Below the pieces are notes generated by a model. That model worked only from the letters and a program-made list of their open reading frames with translations. It was not told the DNA's origin and made no database searches. 64,000 nucleotides of DNA from a bacterium HR11 (GTDB lineage Bacteria; Acidobacteriota; HRBIN11): positions 124,001 to 188,000 of the forward strand of contig BEHN01000002.1 in the NCBI GenBank assembly GCA_002898535.1, given 5' to 3'. Shown piece by piece: positions 1 to 9,440 of this stretch (position 1 is its first letter; each line of letters opens with the position of its first letter). A program made the translations under genes and the position numbers.

Positions 1-758
1 ATGGGCGGTCGACGGCCTGCACGGACCACCAGTTCTGCAACTACTCCGTCGCCGAGACCAAGGGCAAGCTCAAGGATATCTTAGCGGCGCTGGAGGCCCG
101 GTTCGGCCGGGCTGTCGAGGAACTCCGGATTTACGTGGACGGATGCCCCCACGCCTGCGCCCACCACTGGGTCGGCGACATCGGCCTCCAGGGGACGACG
201 ACCCAGCACCCCACGAAGGGCGTCCGGGTCGAGGCCTACGACGTCTGCCTGCGGGGCGGCCTCGGGACGCGGGCCGCCATCGGCAAGCCCCTGCTCCGGC
301 GGATTCCCGAGGACCAGATCGTCGAAGTCCTCTGCCGCTTGGTCGGGGCGTGGCTCGAATGGCGGGCCGTCCAGGAGGAGGCCGACGGGACGTTCCGGGA
401 CTTCCTGGACGCCCATACGGACGACCAGCTCCGGGCCATCGCCCTGGGGACGTCGCCCGTGGACAAAGCCGAGGCCCCCACGCGCGGGCCGGTCGTCCAC
501 GTGCCCGGCATGTTCCTGACCTTCACGGACGGGGCCGACCGCATCGAGGTCCCGGCCCGGACGGTCCGGGAGGCCCTGGAATGGCTCCGCCAGCGGTATC
601 CGCGACTCGTTCAGCAGGTCCTGGCGCCCGACGGAAACGTGTCTCCCCTGGTGAATCTGTTCGTAGGCGAGGAGGACATCCGCAACCTCCAAGGTCTCGA
701 CACGCCCCTGGCGCCCGGCCAGGAACTCATCATCCTGCCGGCCCTATCGGGCGGATGA
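1..758 (+). CDS. Siroheme sulfite/nitrite reductase C-terminus fused to a MoaD/ThiS-like sulfur carrier (5' end outside window)
   Basis: The reading frame enters from the left edge (first full codon at 3) and ends with TGA at 756-758. The visible reductase part carries the siroheme-[4Fe-4S] signature C-x5-C (CTDHQFC, about codons 6-12) and C-x3-C (GCPHACAHH), as in ferredoxin-type sulfite/nitrite reductases, which reduce sulfite to sulfide or nitrite to ammonia. From about nt 510 an 80-residue beta-grasp domain follows with the MoaD/CysO-like stretch EDIRNLQGLDTPL and the tail ILPALSGG, a free C-terminal Gly-Gly typical of sulfur carriers that are adenylated and thiocarboxylated. There is no stop or ribosome-binding site between the two parts, so this is a true fusion. 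cysH and cysC follow on the same strand, which favours sulfite as substrate. The catalytic N-terminal half is not visible. Confidence 0.88.
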   Translation, partial: GRSTACTDHQFCNYSVAETKGKLKDILAALEARFGRAVEELRIYVDGCPHACAHHWVGDIGLQGTTTQHPTKGVRVEAYDVCLRGGLGTRAAIGKPLLRRIPEDQIVEVLCRLVGAWLEWRAVQEEADGTFRDFLDAHTDDQLRAIALGTSPVDKAEAPTRGPVVHVPGMFLTFTDGADRIEVPARTVREALEWLRQRYPRLVQQVLAPDGNVSPLVNLFVGEEDIRNLQGLDTPLAPGQELIILPALSGG

Positions 759-1129
759 CCAGTTATCAGAGCCGTTCGGTTGGTGGAAACCCGCATGGGT
801 TCGGCTTTGCCGACCCTTCGGGAAGGACGGTTTTTCAAGCAAAGGGCAGTTCGGCCGAGCGTCCAAGAAGCCCTGCCATCTAGGGCTCTATCGGCCCAAG
901 GCCGTGGCTCGTCACTCCGTCACTCCGTCACTTTGAAAAACCGTGCTTCCCGGGCGTTGGGAAAGGTTGTCCCGACGCCATTCTCACGAATCGAATGGCT
1001 CTGTTAACGTGACGACGTGACGGTGTGAGGGGGTAACGACCACCGTTCAACCTATAAACCATTCGCCATTCGCCATTCGCCGTTCGCCACTCGCCACTCG
1101 CCACTCGCCGTCAAAGCGGAGGTCATCGG
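759..1129. repeat. Spacer with two REP-A elements in inverted arrangement plus a W5 heptamer tract
   Basis: No gene is seen here. REP-A copy 1 (768-854, plus orientation) starts with GAGCCGTTCGGTT and contains AACCCGCATGGGTT (5 bp stem, 4 nt loop), CGGCTTTGCCG and then CCTTCGGGAAGG-ACGG followed by TTTTT, so it could also terminate the upstream operon. A decayed copy in the opposite orientation occupies about 931-1007 and ends in GGCTCTGTTA. At 911-929 there is a short GTCACTCC-type run. At 1059-1112 seven degenerate CCATTCG heptamers (word W5) end 17 bp before the cysH start. Confidence 0.7.
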
Positions 1130-1957
1130 ATGATGCGACGGGTCGTTTTCGACGACCTCGAGATCGGTGAGATCGCCGTCGAACTGGACGACCAGCCGCC
1201 CCCGGCCGTCATCGCCTGGGCCCTAGAGACCTTCGGCGACGGCGTCGCCGTCGTCACGGCCCTGCAGGCCGAGGGGATGGCCATCCTGGACATGGCCGTC
1301 CGGATTCGGCCCGACGTGCGGGTGATCACCGTCGACACGGGCCGCCTGCCCCAGGCGACCTACGAGTTTCTGGACCGCGTCCGAGAACGCTACCCGCAGG
1401 CCCGCTTCGAGGTCCTGTTCCCGGACTACCGGGAGGTCGAGGCGATGGTCCGCCGCCACGGCGTCAACCTGTTTTACCGCTCCGTCCCTCTGCGCCTCCT
1501 CTGCTGTCAGATTCGGAAAGTGCGGCCCCTGGTCCGGGCCCTCGAGGGACTCGACGCCTGGATCACGGGCCTGCGCCGGGAGCAGTGGGCCTCCCGGGCG
1601 AACATCCGGAAGGTCGAGCTGGACCACGACCACGGCGGCATCGTAAAGGTCAATCCCCTGGCCGACTGGACGAAGGAGGAGGTCTGGGAGTACCTGGAGA
1701 CGCACGGCGTGCCGGTCCATCCCCTGTACGCCCGGGGCTACACGAGCATCGGCTGTGAACCCTGCACCCGGCCGATTCAACCCGGCGAGGACGACCGGGC
1801 CGGCCGCTGGTGGTGGGAGCAGGGCGCACCCAAGGAATGCGGCATCCACTGCCCCATCGAGACGGGCGGGTTCGAACACGAGGCGCACGCCATCCTGAAG
1901 GAAGCCCACCCGGAGACCGAAGCGGTGCCGGTCGGCGGAGGGAGCCATGAGCGGTGA
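1130..1957 (+). CDS. cysH: Assimilatory APS reductase (CysH, [4Fe-4S] type)
   Basis: 275 residues. It reduces adenylylsulfate (or PAPS) to sulfite with thioredoxin or glutathione. A nucleotide-binding PP-loop-like region lies at the N-terminus. Cys125-Cys126 (CCQIRK) and Cys209-x2-Cys212 (CEPC) form the CC...CxxC iron-sulfur signature of APS-specific reductases. The catalytic E-C-G-I-H motif is at 236-240. The start ATG follows GGAGGTC with good spacing; a second ATG lies in frame directly after it. The gene overlaps cysC by 11 bp, so the two are probably translationally coupled. It supplies sulfite to the reductase encoded upstream. The iron-sulfur motif means APS, not PAPS, is the likely main substrate even though an APS kinase follows. 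Confidence 0.93.
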   Translation: MMRRVVFDDLEIGEIAVELDDQPPPAVIAWALETFGDGVAVVTALQAEGMAILDMAVRIRPDVRVITVDTGRLPQATYEFLDRVRERYPQARFEVLFPDYREVEAMVRRHGVNLFYRSVPLRLLCCQIRKVRPLVRALEGLDAWITGLRREQWASRANIRKVELDHDHGGIVKVNPLADWTKEEVWEYLETHGVPVHPLYARGYTSIGCEPCTRPIQPGEDDRAGRWWWEQGAPKECGIHCPIETGGFEHEAHAILKEAHPETEAVPVGGGSHER

Positions 1958-3008
1958 GCGGCCGTCCCCGACGGGCCTGGAACTCCACGAGGACGAAGCC
2001 AGCCTGGTCGCCGAAGAGGCCCTGGCCCTGGCCGAAGTCATGGCCGGCCCCCAACGGCCCCGCCTCCTGCGGCTGGCGCAGACGGCCCGGACAGGCTTTG
2101 TGCCCGAGGACCTCGTCGACGTCCTCGAGGGCCTCGCCGTCCTGGTCCTCCAGAGCGGCCGCGCCCGCCGGCACGCCCGAGCCGAGGGCGAACGCCTCTG
2201 GACTCAGGTGCTCCGACGGACCCCGCGCGGCCAAGAACTGCAAGAACAGGTCGAAGCCGTGAATCGAGCCCTGCAGGCCCTCGTCGGCCGACGGTTGGAC
2301 GCCCTCCGGGTCGAATGCCGCACGCTGGGCCATTTTACCTTCACATTGGCGACGGAGGGCGTCGCCCTGACCCTGGCCGTGCGGGCCGACGGCGTGCAGG
2401 TCGAGAGCGTCAGCGCCGAGGGCGCCCGCCGGCCCGAGCCGTCGACGGGGGCTGAACGACGCGGTGTGTGCGTGTGGCTCACGGGACTTCCCGGGGCTGG
2501 TAAGAGTACGGTCGCATCGCTGGTCGCCGAACGGCTCCGGGCCGAGGGCCGGCCCGTCGAAGTCCTCGACGGGGACGTCGTCCGTCAACACTTCTCCCGA
2601 GGCTTGGGCTTTTCCCGGGAGGACCGCCTGGAGAACATCCGGCGGGTCGCCTACGTCGCCCGCCTGCTGGTCCGGCACGGCGTATACGTGATCGTCGCCC
2701 TCGTCTCGCCCTACCGGGAAGCCCGGGCGGCGGCCCGGGCCCTGATCGGAGACGAAGCCTTCCTGGAAGTGTACGTCCGCTGTCCCCTGGAGGTCCTGGT
2801 CCGTCGAGACCCGAAGGGTCTGTATGCCCGAGCTCTGCGGGGAGAAATCCCCGCCTTCACGGGCGTCAGCGACCCCTACGAGCCCCCGGAGGCGCCCGAC
2901 CTCATCCTCGACACGGACCGGGAGCCGCCCGAGACGAGCGCCCGGCGGGTCCTGGACCTCCTAAGCCGCTGGCGGGACGGCGTGACGAAAGGAGCTCACG
3001 GCTCATAG
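1947..3008 (+). CDS. cysC: APS kinase (CysC) with an unrecognised N-terminal domain
   Basis: 353 residues. The C-terminal half (about 173-345) is a canonical adenylylsulfate kinase: Walker A GLPGAGKS at 180-187, LDGDVVR, GFSREDRLENIRR and the F-x-G-V-S-DPYE region near the end. It phosphorylates APS to PAPS. Residues 1-165 are not a PUA or ATP-sulfurylase domain that I recognise: a helical part (about 10-125, rich in Leu, Ala, Glu and Arg) is followed by a short beta-rich stretch (about 127-157). The ATG at 1947 overlaps the end of cysH and is preceded by GGAGGGAG. ATP sulfurylase is not in the window and may lie upstream. What the N-terminal domain does is unknown. Confidence 0.9.
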   Translation: MSGERPSPTGLELHEDEASLVAEEALALAEVMAGPQRPRLLRLAQTARTGFVPEDLVDVLEGLAVLVLQSGRARRHARAEGERLWTQVLRRTPRGQELQEQVEAVNRALQALVGRRLDALRVECRTLGHFTFTLATEGVALTLAVRADGVQVESVSAEGARRPEPSTGAERRGVCVWLTGLPGAGKSTVASLVAERLRAEGRPVEVLDGDVVRQHFSRGLGFSREDRLENIRRVAYVARLLVRHGVYVIVALVSPYREARAAARALIGDEAFLEVYVRCPLEVLVRRDPKGLYARALRGEIPAFTGVSDPYEPPEAPDLILDTDREPPETSARRVLDLLSRWRDGVTKGAHGS

Positions 3009-3060
3009 TTGGGGTCATGCCGATCCGCCTGTCTGCCCTCGACGACTGCTCATGACGCCG

Positions 3061-4734
3061 TCACGTCAACGTATAGTTCGGCCCGTCGCCGCCCTGGGGC
3101 GGACTCCAGCGAATGTTGTCGTAAGGGCAAGCAAATTCGCAGATCTTCGGATGCAGACAGTTTTCGTGGCTGATGACGATCCGCGCCTCGGACGGCTCCC
3201 ACCGGAATACGTCGCCGGGACAGAACTTCGTGCAGGGGCTGTCGTACAGGCGCTGGCACTCCAGGCAGAGGCCGCTGTCGACGATCCGCAGATGGGACGG
3301 CTGTTCATCGTACTTGGGAGCCCCGCGGGCGATGTCCGACCTTTTGTCCAGAATCAAGGCGTCGTCCCAACGGACCGGCGGCCGGGGCGCCTGGCTCCCG
3401 TGCCGGGCGAGTCGGTGGCCGACCCGAATGGGCAAGGGGTCTCGAAACAAGCGGCCCCCGGTCCATCGGTACAAACCGGCCCGGAGCAGACCCAGTAGGA
3501 AGCCGTCCTGAAAGGCCTGCCGGAAGTTGCGGACCCGGTAGAGCTCCTCCCAGGCCCAGCTCGCCCGAAGGCGACGCTCGTACTCGGCCAGCCGTTCTTC
3601 CGAAAAATCGCCGGCCTGCCACGCGTCCCAGGCGACTTCGGCGGCGACCATGCCTGAATAGACGGCCAGGTGGATGCCCTTATTGCGGGGCACGTTGACG
3701 AGGCCGGCCGAGTCGCCCGTCAGCAGACCGCCCGGCATGTAGAGGCGGGGGATGGCGTAGTAGCCGCCTTCCGGGATGATGCAGGCACTGTACTGAACGA
3801 CCCGGCCGCCCTGGAGATGCCGGTGGACGTACGGATGAAGCTTCCACCGCTGGAGCTCCTCGTGAAGGTCCAGGTCCGGGTCCGTCCAGTCCAGGCTGTA
3901 GACGAGCCCGACGGCGACGTAAGGCCCGCTCATGTCGTAAAAGAAGCCGCCTCCGAAGGTCCCGTACCGGGCCGGGTAGCCCAGGGTCGTAAAGATTTTG
4001 CCCGGGGGGTAGTCCTTGCGGGGAAGTTCGATGACCTCCTTGACGGCCCCGCTGTAAATCATCGGTTGCCGCCCCCCGGCCAGCCCAAAGGCCCGGATCA
4101 CGACCCGGGCGACCGTCCCGTGCGCGCCCTCGGCCAGGATCGTCACGGGGGCATAGATGTCGGTCCCGGGGTCGTAATTCGCCCGTGGCTGGCCGTTCCG
4201 GTCCAGGCCCTTGGGCCCCGTCCGGACCCCGACGAGGCGGCCGCCCTCGATGATGGGCTCGACGACGGACGTCTCCGTCAGGATCGTCACGCCGAGCCGT
4301 TCGGCCTCCTCGGCCATCCAGCGGGCGACCTTGCTGAGGGAAACGACGTAGTTGCCTTCATTCTTCAGCTCCGGCGGCAGGGCCCAAGCGGGAAATCGCA
4401 GGGCCCGCCGGGGCGTCAGGTACAGGACCGCCTCTTCCGTGACCCGTTGTTCGAGGGGCGCCCGCCGGTCAAAGTCCGGGATGAGTTCCCGGAAGGCGCG
4501 TGGGTCGATGACGGCCCCCGACCGCAAGTGAGCCCCGACGTACCGACCCTTCTCGACCAAGACGATGAAGGGCTCCCGACCGCCGGACCGGGCCGAGTCC
4601 CGGGCCCGTTGACCCAGGCGAATCGCCGCGCTCAGGCCGGCCGGACCGCCCCCGACGATGAGGATGTCGGCTTCGAGACGTTCGCGCGCCCGGGCCACCT
4701 CCGCCTCCTGGAAGGATATCGAGTGTCGAGGCAC
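3061..4734 (-). CDS. Electron-transfer-flavoprotein:quinone oxidoreductase (ETF-QO)
   Basis: About 557 residues from a GTG at 4734, the usual ETF-QO size. It passes electrons from ETF (acyl-CoA and other dehydrogenases) to the membrane quinone pool. The FAD dinucleotide motif GGGPAGLSAAIRL is near the N-terminus. The C-terminal Fe-S domain has CLECQRLYDSPCTKFCPGDV and ends in GGDGPNYTLT. The last cysteine cluster reads NCLHPKICEFACPYDN, whereas the family usually has CLHCKTC: the middle Cys is Pro, and an extra Cys appears four residues after the motif. The open frame extends further to 4932, but that extension runs through a degenerate W2 repeat tract and is probably not coding. No ETF genes are adjacent. 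Confidence 0.87.
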   Translation of the reverse strand: MPRHSISFQEAEVARARERLEADILIVGGGPAGLSAAIRLGQRARDSARSGGREPFIVLVEKGRYVGAHLRSGAVIDPRAFRELIPDFDRRAPLEQRVTEEAVLYLTPRRALRFPAWALPPELKNEGNYVVSLSKVARWMAEEAERLGVTILTETSVVEPIIEGGRLVGVRTGPKGLDRNGQPRANYDPGTDIYAPVTILAEGAHGTVARVVIRAFGLAGGRQPMIYSGAVKEVIELPRKDYPPGKIFTTLGYPARYGTFGGGFFYDMSGPYVAVGLVYSLDWTDPDLDLHEELQRWKLHPYVHRHLQGGRVVQYSACIIPEGGYYAIPRLYMPGGLLTGDSAGLVNVPRNKGIHLAVYSGMVAAEVAWDAWQAGDFSEERLAEYERRLRASWAWEELYRVRNFRQAFQDGFLLGLLRAGLYRWTGGRLFRDPLPIRVGHRLARHGSQAPRPPVRWDDALILDKRSDIARGAPKYDEQPSHLRIVDSGLCLECQRLYDSPCTKFCPGDVFRWEPSEARIVISHENCLHPKICEFACPYDNIRWSPPQGGDGPNYTLT

Positions 4735-5140
4735 TCCCCCATTTTTAATCCGCAATTCGCAATCCGCGGGTATGCAAGATACAGGATCGCTCCGGCAGGA
4801 TACAAGTTCAGGTGGATGTTCCGTTATAGAGGCTCGACCGTCGGGTGACCTGGGTGATGCAAGATGCAAACCCGATAGGGCGTTTTGGTCCCGACCCACC
4901 CTTATGATGCCTTTCCGAACACCCGCGGTCATTCGGGCGTTTTAAAACATGCCCACCGGGTGGCAAGAGCAGGATGTGGGGTCATAGAGAAAGACGGGGA
5001 CTCGGGACCCAGTTCCCACTTTCCCCGTTCCCTGGCCTATCTGCCCATCTGCCTACTGCCGAGTACCTGAAAAGTCGTCCTCCTCGGGGACCGGAGAAGC
5101 CGAACCCATCAGGGTCTTCACGGGCCGAACGGCTCGGCTG
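4735..5140. repeat. Intergenic region with W2 and W3 tracts and a REP-A copy
   Basis: A W2 heptamer tract (GATGCAA type) lies at 4771-4811 and again at 4857-4872, upstream of the ETF-QO gene. A short W3 run (CATCTGCC type) is at 5036-5060. A diverged REP-A copy in minus orientation occupies about 5068-5139: it keeps GAGAAGCCGAACCCATC and ends in GAACGGCTCGGCT. No protein-coding gene is convincing. Confidence 0.55.
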
Positions 5141-5197
5141 AAAAAAGAAGGGGGGAGGCGGGAGGCACGGATGGAGGGGCGTGATCCGTGCCCTCCC
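5141..5197 (-). terminator. Rho-independent terminator-like hairpin downstream of tgt
   Basis: On the minus strand GGGAGG(G)CACGGAT pairs with ATCCGTGCCTCCC (5160-5197, one bulged base). After a C-rich stretch of about 12 nt comes TTCTTTTTT. The spacing between stem and T-run is longer than in a classical terminator, so efficiency is uncertain. Confidence 0.5.
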
Positions 5198-5445
5198 TTT
5201 GGTTGGCCCGGGTGAGGCAGGTATGAAGTCCTGGGGCCTTCATGCAATTTTGGTGCCGCAATCAGCGGTTTTCGGGGCCTTTCCAATAAATCGGTCCGCA
5301 TTTCTCTTGGATGCGCATCCTTTCCGGGTCTCCTCCTTCTTTTTATGAGATGAATTCTATCTTGACCCCTCCAGGTCCCCCCTCGGGCGCCCCCTTCACA
5401 TCCAAATGGGGTCCTTTTATGTCCCAATGATGTGGATGTCGTGAA
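5141..5445 (-). ncRNA. Candidate structured RNA between tgt and the ETF-QO gene
   Basis: This interval is less GC-rich than its surroundings and has no credible reading frame. Read on the minus strand it holds five inverted repeats in series: ACATCCA/TGGATGT enclosing a second GGG/CCC-containing arm (5398-5439), the perfect palindrome GGATGCGCATCC (5309-5320), CCGC-TGATT-GCGG (5256-5268), TGAAG/CTTCA (5224-5242), and a 13 bp stem with one bulge (5160-5197) followed downstream by TTCTTTTTT. It could be an independent small RNA or the structured 3' end of the tgt transcript. It matches no RNA family I can name. The 5' boundary is a guess. Confidence 0.35.
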
Positions 5446-5557
5446 AAAATCATACATTCAGCGTGACGACCCCATCAGACCCGTGTCGGTCATCGGTCTG
5501 GGGCGGAGGGACGGGTCAGGATAAAGCGTGGAGTCGGTCGGGGGCCTCGAACGCCGG
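5446..5557. other. Short spacer downstream of tgt
   Basis: It covers the stretch between the tgt stop and the candidate RNA. I see no gene, repeat word or clear hairpin in it. Confidence 0.3.
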
Positions 5558-7119
<1,562 letters not shown>

Positions 7120-7131
7120 CGGCACCTCCCG

Positions 7132-7229
7132 GTATCGGGAATTCGGCAGTCCGAGAGTCCGGCAATTCGGGAGCTCGGCAGTTCGGGAGTTCGGGAATTC
7201 GGCAACTGCCGAACCCCCGAATTGCCCGA
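7132..7229. repeat. W1 octamer tract (CGGGAATT type), partly palindromic
   Basis: Degenerate 8 bp units such as GGAGTTCG, GGAATTCG and GGCAATTC run in one direction from 7132 to about 7208, then invert (CCCCCGAATTGCC), so the right end can fold on itself. The tract lies directly upstream of the membrane-protein gene at 7119 and just before the stop codon of the peptidase gene. Confidence 0.75.
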
Positions 7230-8426
7230 TCAGCGTTCGGTCGGCCGCCGCCACGGACGGCCCATCGAACGGCCCAGTTCGACCAGGCGGTCGATCGGCA
7301 GAGCCTCTCCCCGGCGGCCCCGGTAGCCGACCATCGTCTCGGCCTTCAGGAGGGCATTATAGACGGCCTCCTCGGTCGCCTCCACGACGCCCAGGAACAG
7401 GGGATTCAGGGCTTCGTGCAGGACGGGCGGGACCGACGGCGGCGTCCGCTCCGCCCCGGCCCGACGGCGGACGGCCGGATGTGTGCTGAAGGCGATGGCG
7501 TAGTCCCCGCTTCCGTGTTGCATGAAGCTCCCCGTCCGGGCGAGGCCGAGGAACGCCCGTCGAGCGAGCCGACGGAGCTCATGCGGCCGGAGGGGCGCAT
7601 CGGTGGCGATGACGACGATGGCCGACCCGCCCGGCGGCGTCCGAGCCTCCGGCCAGGGGAGGAGGCCCCAAGCCCGGCCGACGGGCACACCGTCGACCGT
7701 CAGGAGACCCCCGTAGTTGGCCAGGACGAGGACGCCGACCGTCCAGCCGCCCAGCTTTTCGGGGAGCCGCCGGGACGCCGTCCCGATGCCGCCCTTCCAG
7801 CCGAGGGCCATCATGCCCGTCCCGGCCCCCACGGCGCCCTCCTCGACGGGACCCGTCCGGGCCTGCTCGAGGGCCGCTCGCACGTGCTCCTTCCGGACGG
7901 CCCGCTTCCGGATGTCGTTGAGCCATCCGTCGTTGCATTCGGCCACGACGGGATTGATCGAGCGGACGTCCTCGTTGCCCGGCAGGCCCAACATGTAGTC
8001 CAGGAGGGCGTCGGCGGCCGTGAAGACGCTCAGCGTGTTGGTCAGGACGACGGGCGTCTCCAGCTCACCCAGCTCTTCGACCTGGCTCAAGCCCAGGAGC
8101 TTGCCGAAGCCGTTCCCGACGGCGATGGCCGCCGGGACCTTCTCCTGGAACAGGTTCCCCGGATGGGGTCGGACGACGGTCACGCCCGTCCGGACGTCGT
8201 CGCCCTCGATCAGGGTGACGTGGCCGACCTGCACGCCGGCGACGTCCGTGATGGCGTTCCAGGGACCCGGCGGCAAGACACCCGGCTCGATCCCCAGGTC
8301 CCGAGCACGGAAACGGCCTTCGGCCGCCATCGCCCCAGCCATCGTCGATAGGCTCAGCCCCACGACCCATCCGACCCAGATGGCCCGTCGGCCGCCGCAC
8401 CGTCCAAGACGAACCCCGCGGCCCAT
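7230..8426 (-). CDS. DmpA/P1-family aminopeptidase (Ntn-hydrolase fold, MEROPS S58), probably exported
   Basis: 398 residues. It is expected to autoprocess into two chains and to release N-terminal residues from peptides (D-aminopeptidase or beta-aminopeptidase activities are known in the family). The N-terminus has Arg-rich residues, then a hydrophobic run and AGAMAAEG, a plausible signal peptide. Family blocks: GPWNAITDVAGVQVGH, AIAVGNGFGK, GAGTGMMALGWKGGIGT. The presumed cleavage point is the Gly-Ser in PPGGSAIVVIATDAPL, with Ser as the new N-terminal nucleophile. The gene starts 3 bp after the regulator gene's stop, so the two are probably cotranscribed. The substrate cannot be told from sequence. 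Confidence 0.88.
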   Translation of the reverse strand: MGRGVRLGRCGGRRAIWVGWVVGLSLSTMAGAMAAEGRFRARDLGIEPGVLPPGPWNAITDVAGVQVGHVTLIEGDDVRTGVTVVRPHPGNLFQEKVPAAIAVGNGFGKLLGLSQVEELGELETPVVLTNTLSVFTAADALLDYMLGLPGNEDVRSINPVVAECNDGWLNDIRKRAVRKEHVRAALEQARTGPVEEGAVGAGTGMMALGWKGGIGTASRRLPEKLGGWTVGVLVLANYGGLLTVDGVPVGRAWGLLPWPEARTPPGGSAIVVIATDAPLRPHELRRLARRAFLGLARTGSFMQHGSGDYAIAFSTHPAVRRRAGAERTPPSVPPVLHEALNPLFLGVVEATEEAVYNALLKAETMVGYRGRRGEALPIDRLVELGRSMGRPWRRPTER

Positions 8427-8429
8427 CGT

Positions 8430-9164
8430 TTAGTCCCCCTCGCCGGGCGGTTCGGGCCGCCAGGCGTAGCCCATGCCCCGGACGGACACGAGCCACCGTC
8501 CGCAGGGGCCCAGCTTGCGGCGGATGTTCCAGACGTGGACATCGACCGTCCGAGGCTGGACATCCCGGGTCTCGCCGAGGGCGTCCAGGATTTCCTCCCG
8601 GGTGAAGACCCGGCCCCGGCCCTCGGCCAGGAGCTCAAAGATGCGGTACTCCGTCGCCGTCAGGGGGACGGGCTGGTCTCCTTGATACACGACCCGGTCT
8701 TGGGGCCGCCACGTCAGGGCGCCCCACCGGCGAAGGCCTTCTGAAAGGGTCGCCTCCGGGGACACGGACCGGACCCGACGCAGGAGGGCGACCAGGCGGG
8801 CCTGCAGTTCGGCCGGCCGGTAGGGCTTGACGACGTAGTCGTCGGCGCCGGAGCCCAAGCCCCGGACGACGTCTCGTTCGGCCCCCCGAGCCGTCAGGAC
8901 CAGGATGGGGAGGTGGGACCATTGAGGATGCCGCCGGATTTCCCGGACCAGGTCGAGTCCATCCCACAGGCCCGGCAGGAGGATGTCGATGACCGCCAGG
9001 TGGACGTCGGGGAGCGGCCGCTGATTCAAGAAGGTCCAGGCCTTTTCGGCGTCTTCGACGGCCGTCACCCGATAGCCCCAGCCGGTCAGTTGCAGGGCCA
9101 GGAGCTTCCGCAGGTCGGGGTCGTCTTCGACGAGCAGGACGTGATAAACGACTGTCCCGGGCAT
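8430..9164 (-). CDS. OmpR/PhoB-type response regulator
   Basis: 244 residues. The receiver domain (about 6-125) has the acidic pair EDD, the phospho-acceptor Asp in AVIDILLPG and the Lys in VVKPYRPAEL. The C-terminal winged-helix domain contains LTATEYRIFELLAEGRGRVF and TVDVHVWNIRRKLG. No histidine kinase is next to it, so this is an orphan regulator at this locus. ATG 9164 lies only about 10 bp from a W1 tract and has a weak ribosome-binding site; the longer open frame to 9269 would translate the repeat. It is followed closely by the DmpA-type peptidase gene. Confidence 0.9.
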   Translation of the reverse strand: MPGTVVYHVLLVEDDPDLRKLLALQLTGWGYRVTAVEDAEKAWTFLNQRPLPDVHLAVIDILLPGLWDGLDLVREIRRHPQWSHLPILVLTARGAERDVVRGLGSGADDYVVKPYRPAELQARLVALLRRVRSVSPEATLSEGLRRWGALTWRPQDRVVYQGDQPVPLTATEYRIFELLAEGRGRVFTREEILDALGETRDVQPRTVDVHVWNIRRKLGPCGRWLVSVRGMGYAWRPEPPGEGD

Positions 9165-9440
9165 GGTCTGGGTCGGCAATCCGGGGATCCGGGAGTTCGG
9201 CAGTTCGGGAGCTCGGGAGATGGGGCATGGGGATGGCCGAGGCGACCGTCTCTCAGAGGGTCCCCCCATGAATGCCCGATGGGCCTTCCATTCCCACCTA
9301 TCCGGAAGGGGGCCATGTCGAGGGCCCCAGAGGCGGGCTACCTCGGAACGCCGGACTTACGCCGTGAGCCCTTCCGGACCACTCGCTATTCGTCATGGCC
9401 CATCGGCCGAATTCCCGGACTGCCGAACTCCCGAACCGCC
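9165..9440. repeat. Spacer with two W1 tracts
   Basis: W1 octamers run at 9176-9220 (CGGGAGTTCGGCAGTT orientation) and in the opposite orientation at 9407-9441, next to the end of the TPR gene. The 180 bp between them contain no gene or structure I can name. Confidence 0.55.

Noticed and set aside
1-758. Independent MoaD gene starting at ATG 510
   Set aside because: There is no ribosome-binding site before 510 and no stop before it in frame; a fusion is the simpler reading.
5053-5457. Open frame of 134 codons on the minus strand between the ETF-QO and tgt genes
   Set aside because: No ribosome-binding site and no homology-like pattern; it overlaps a REP-A copy and the hairpin series, which argues for non-coding DNA.
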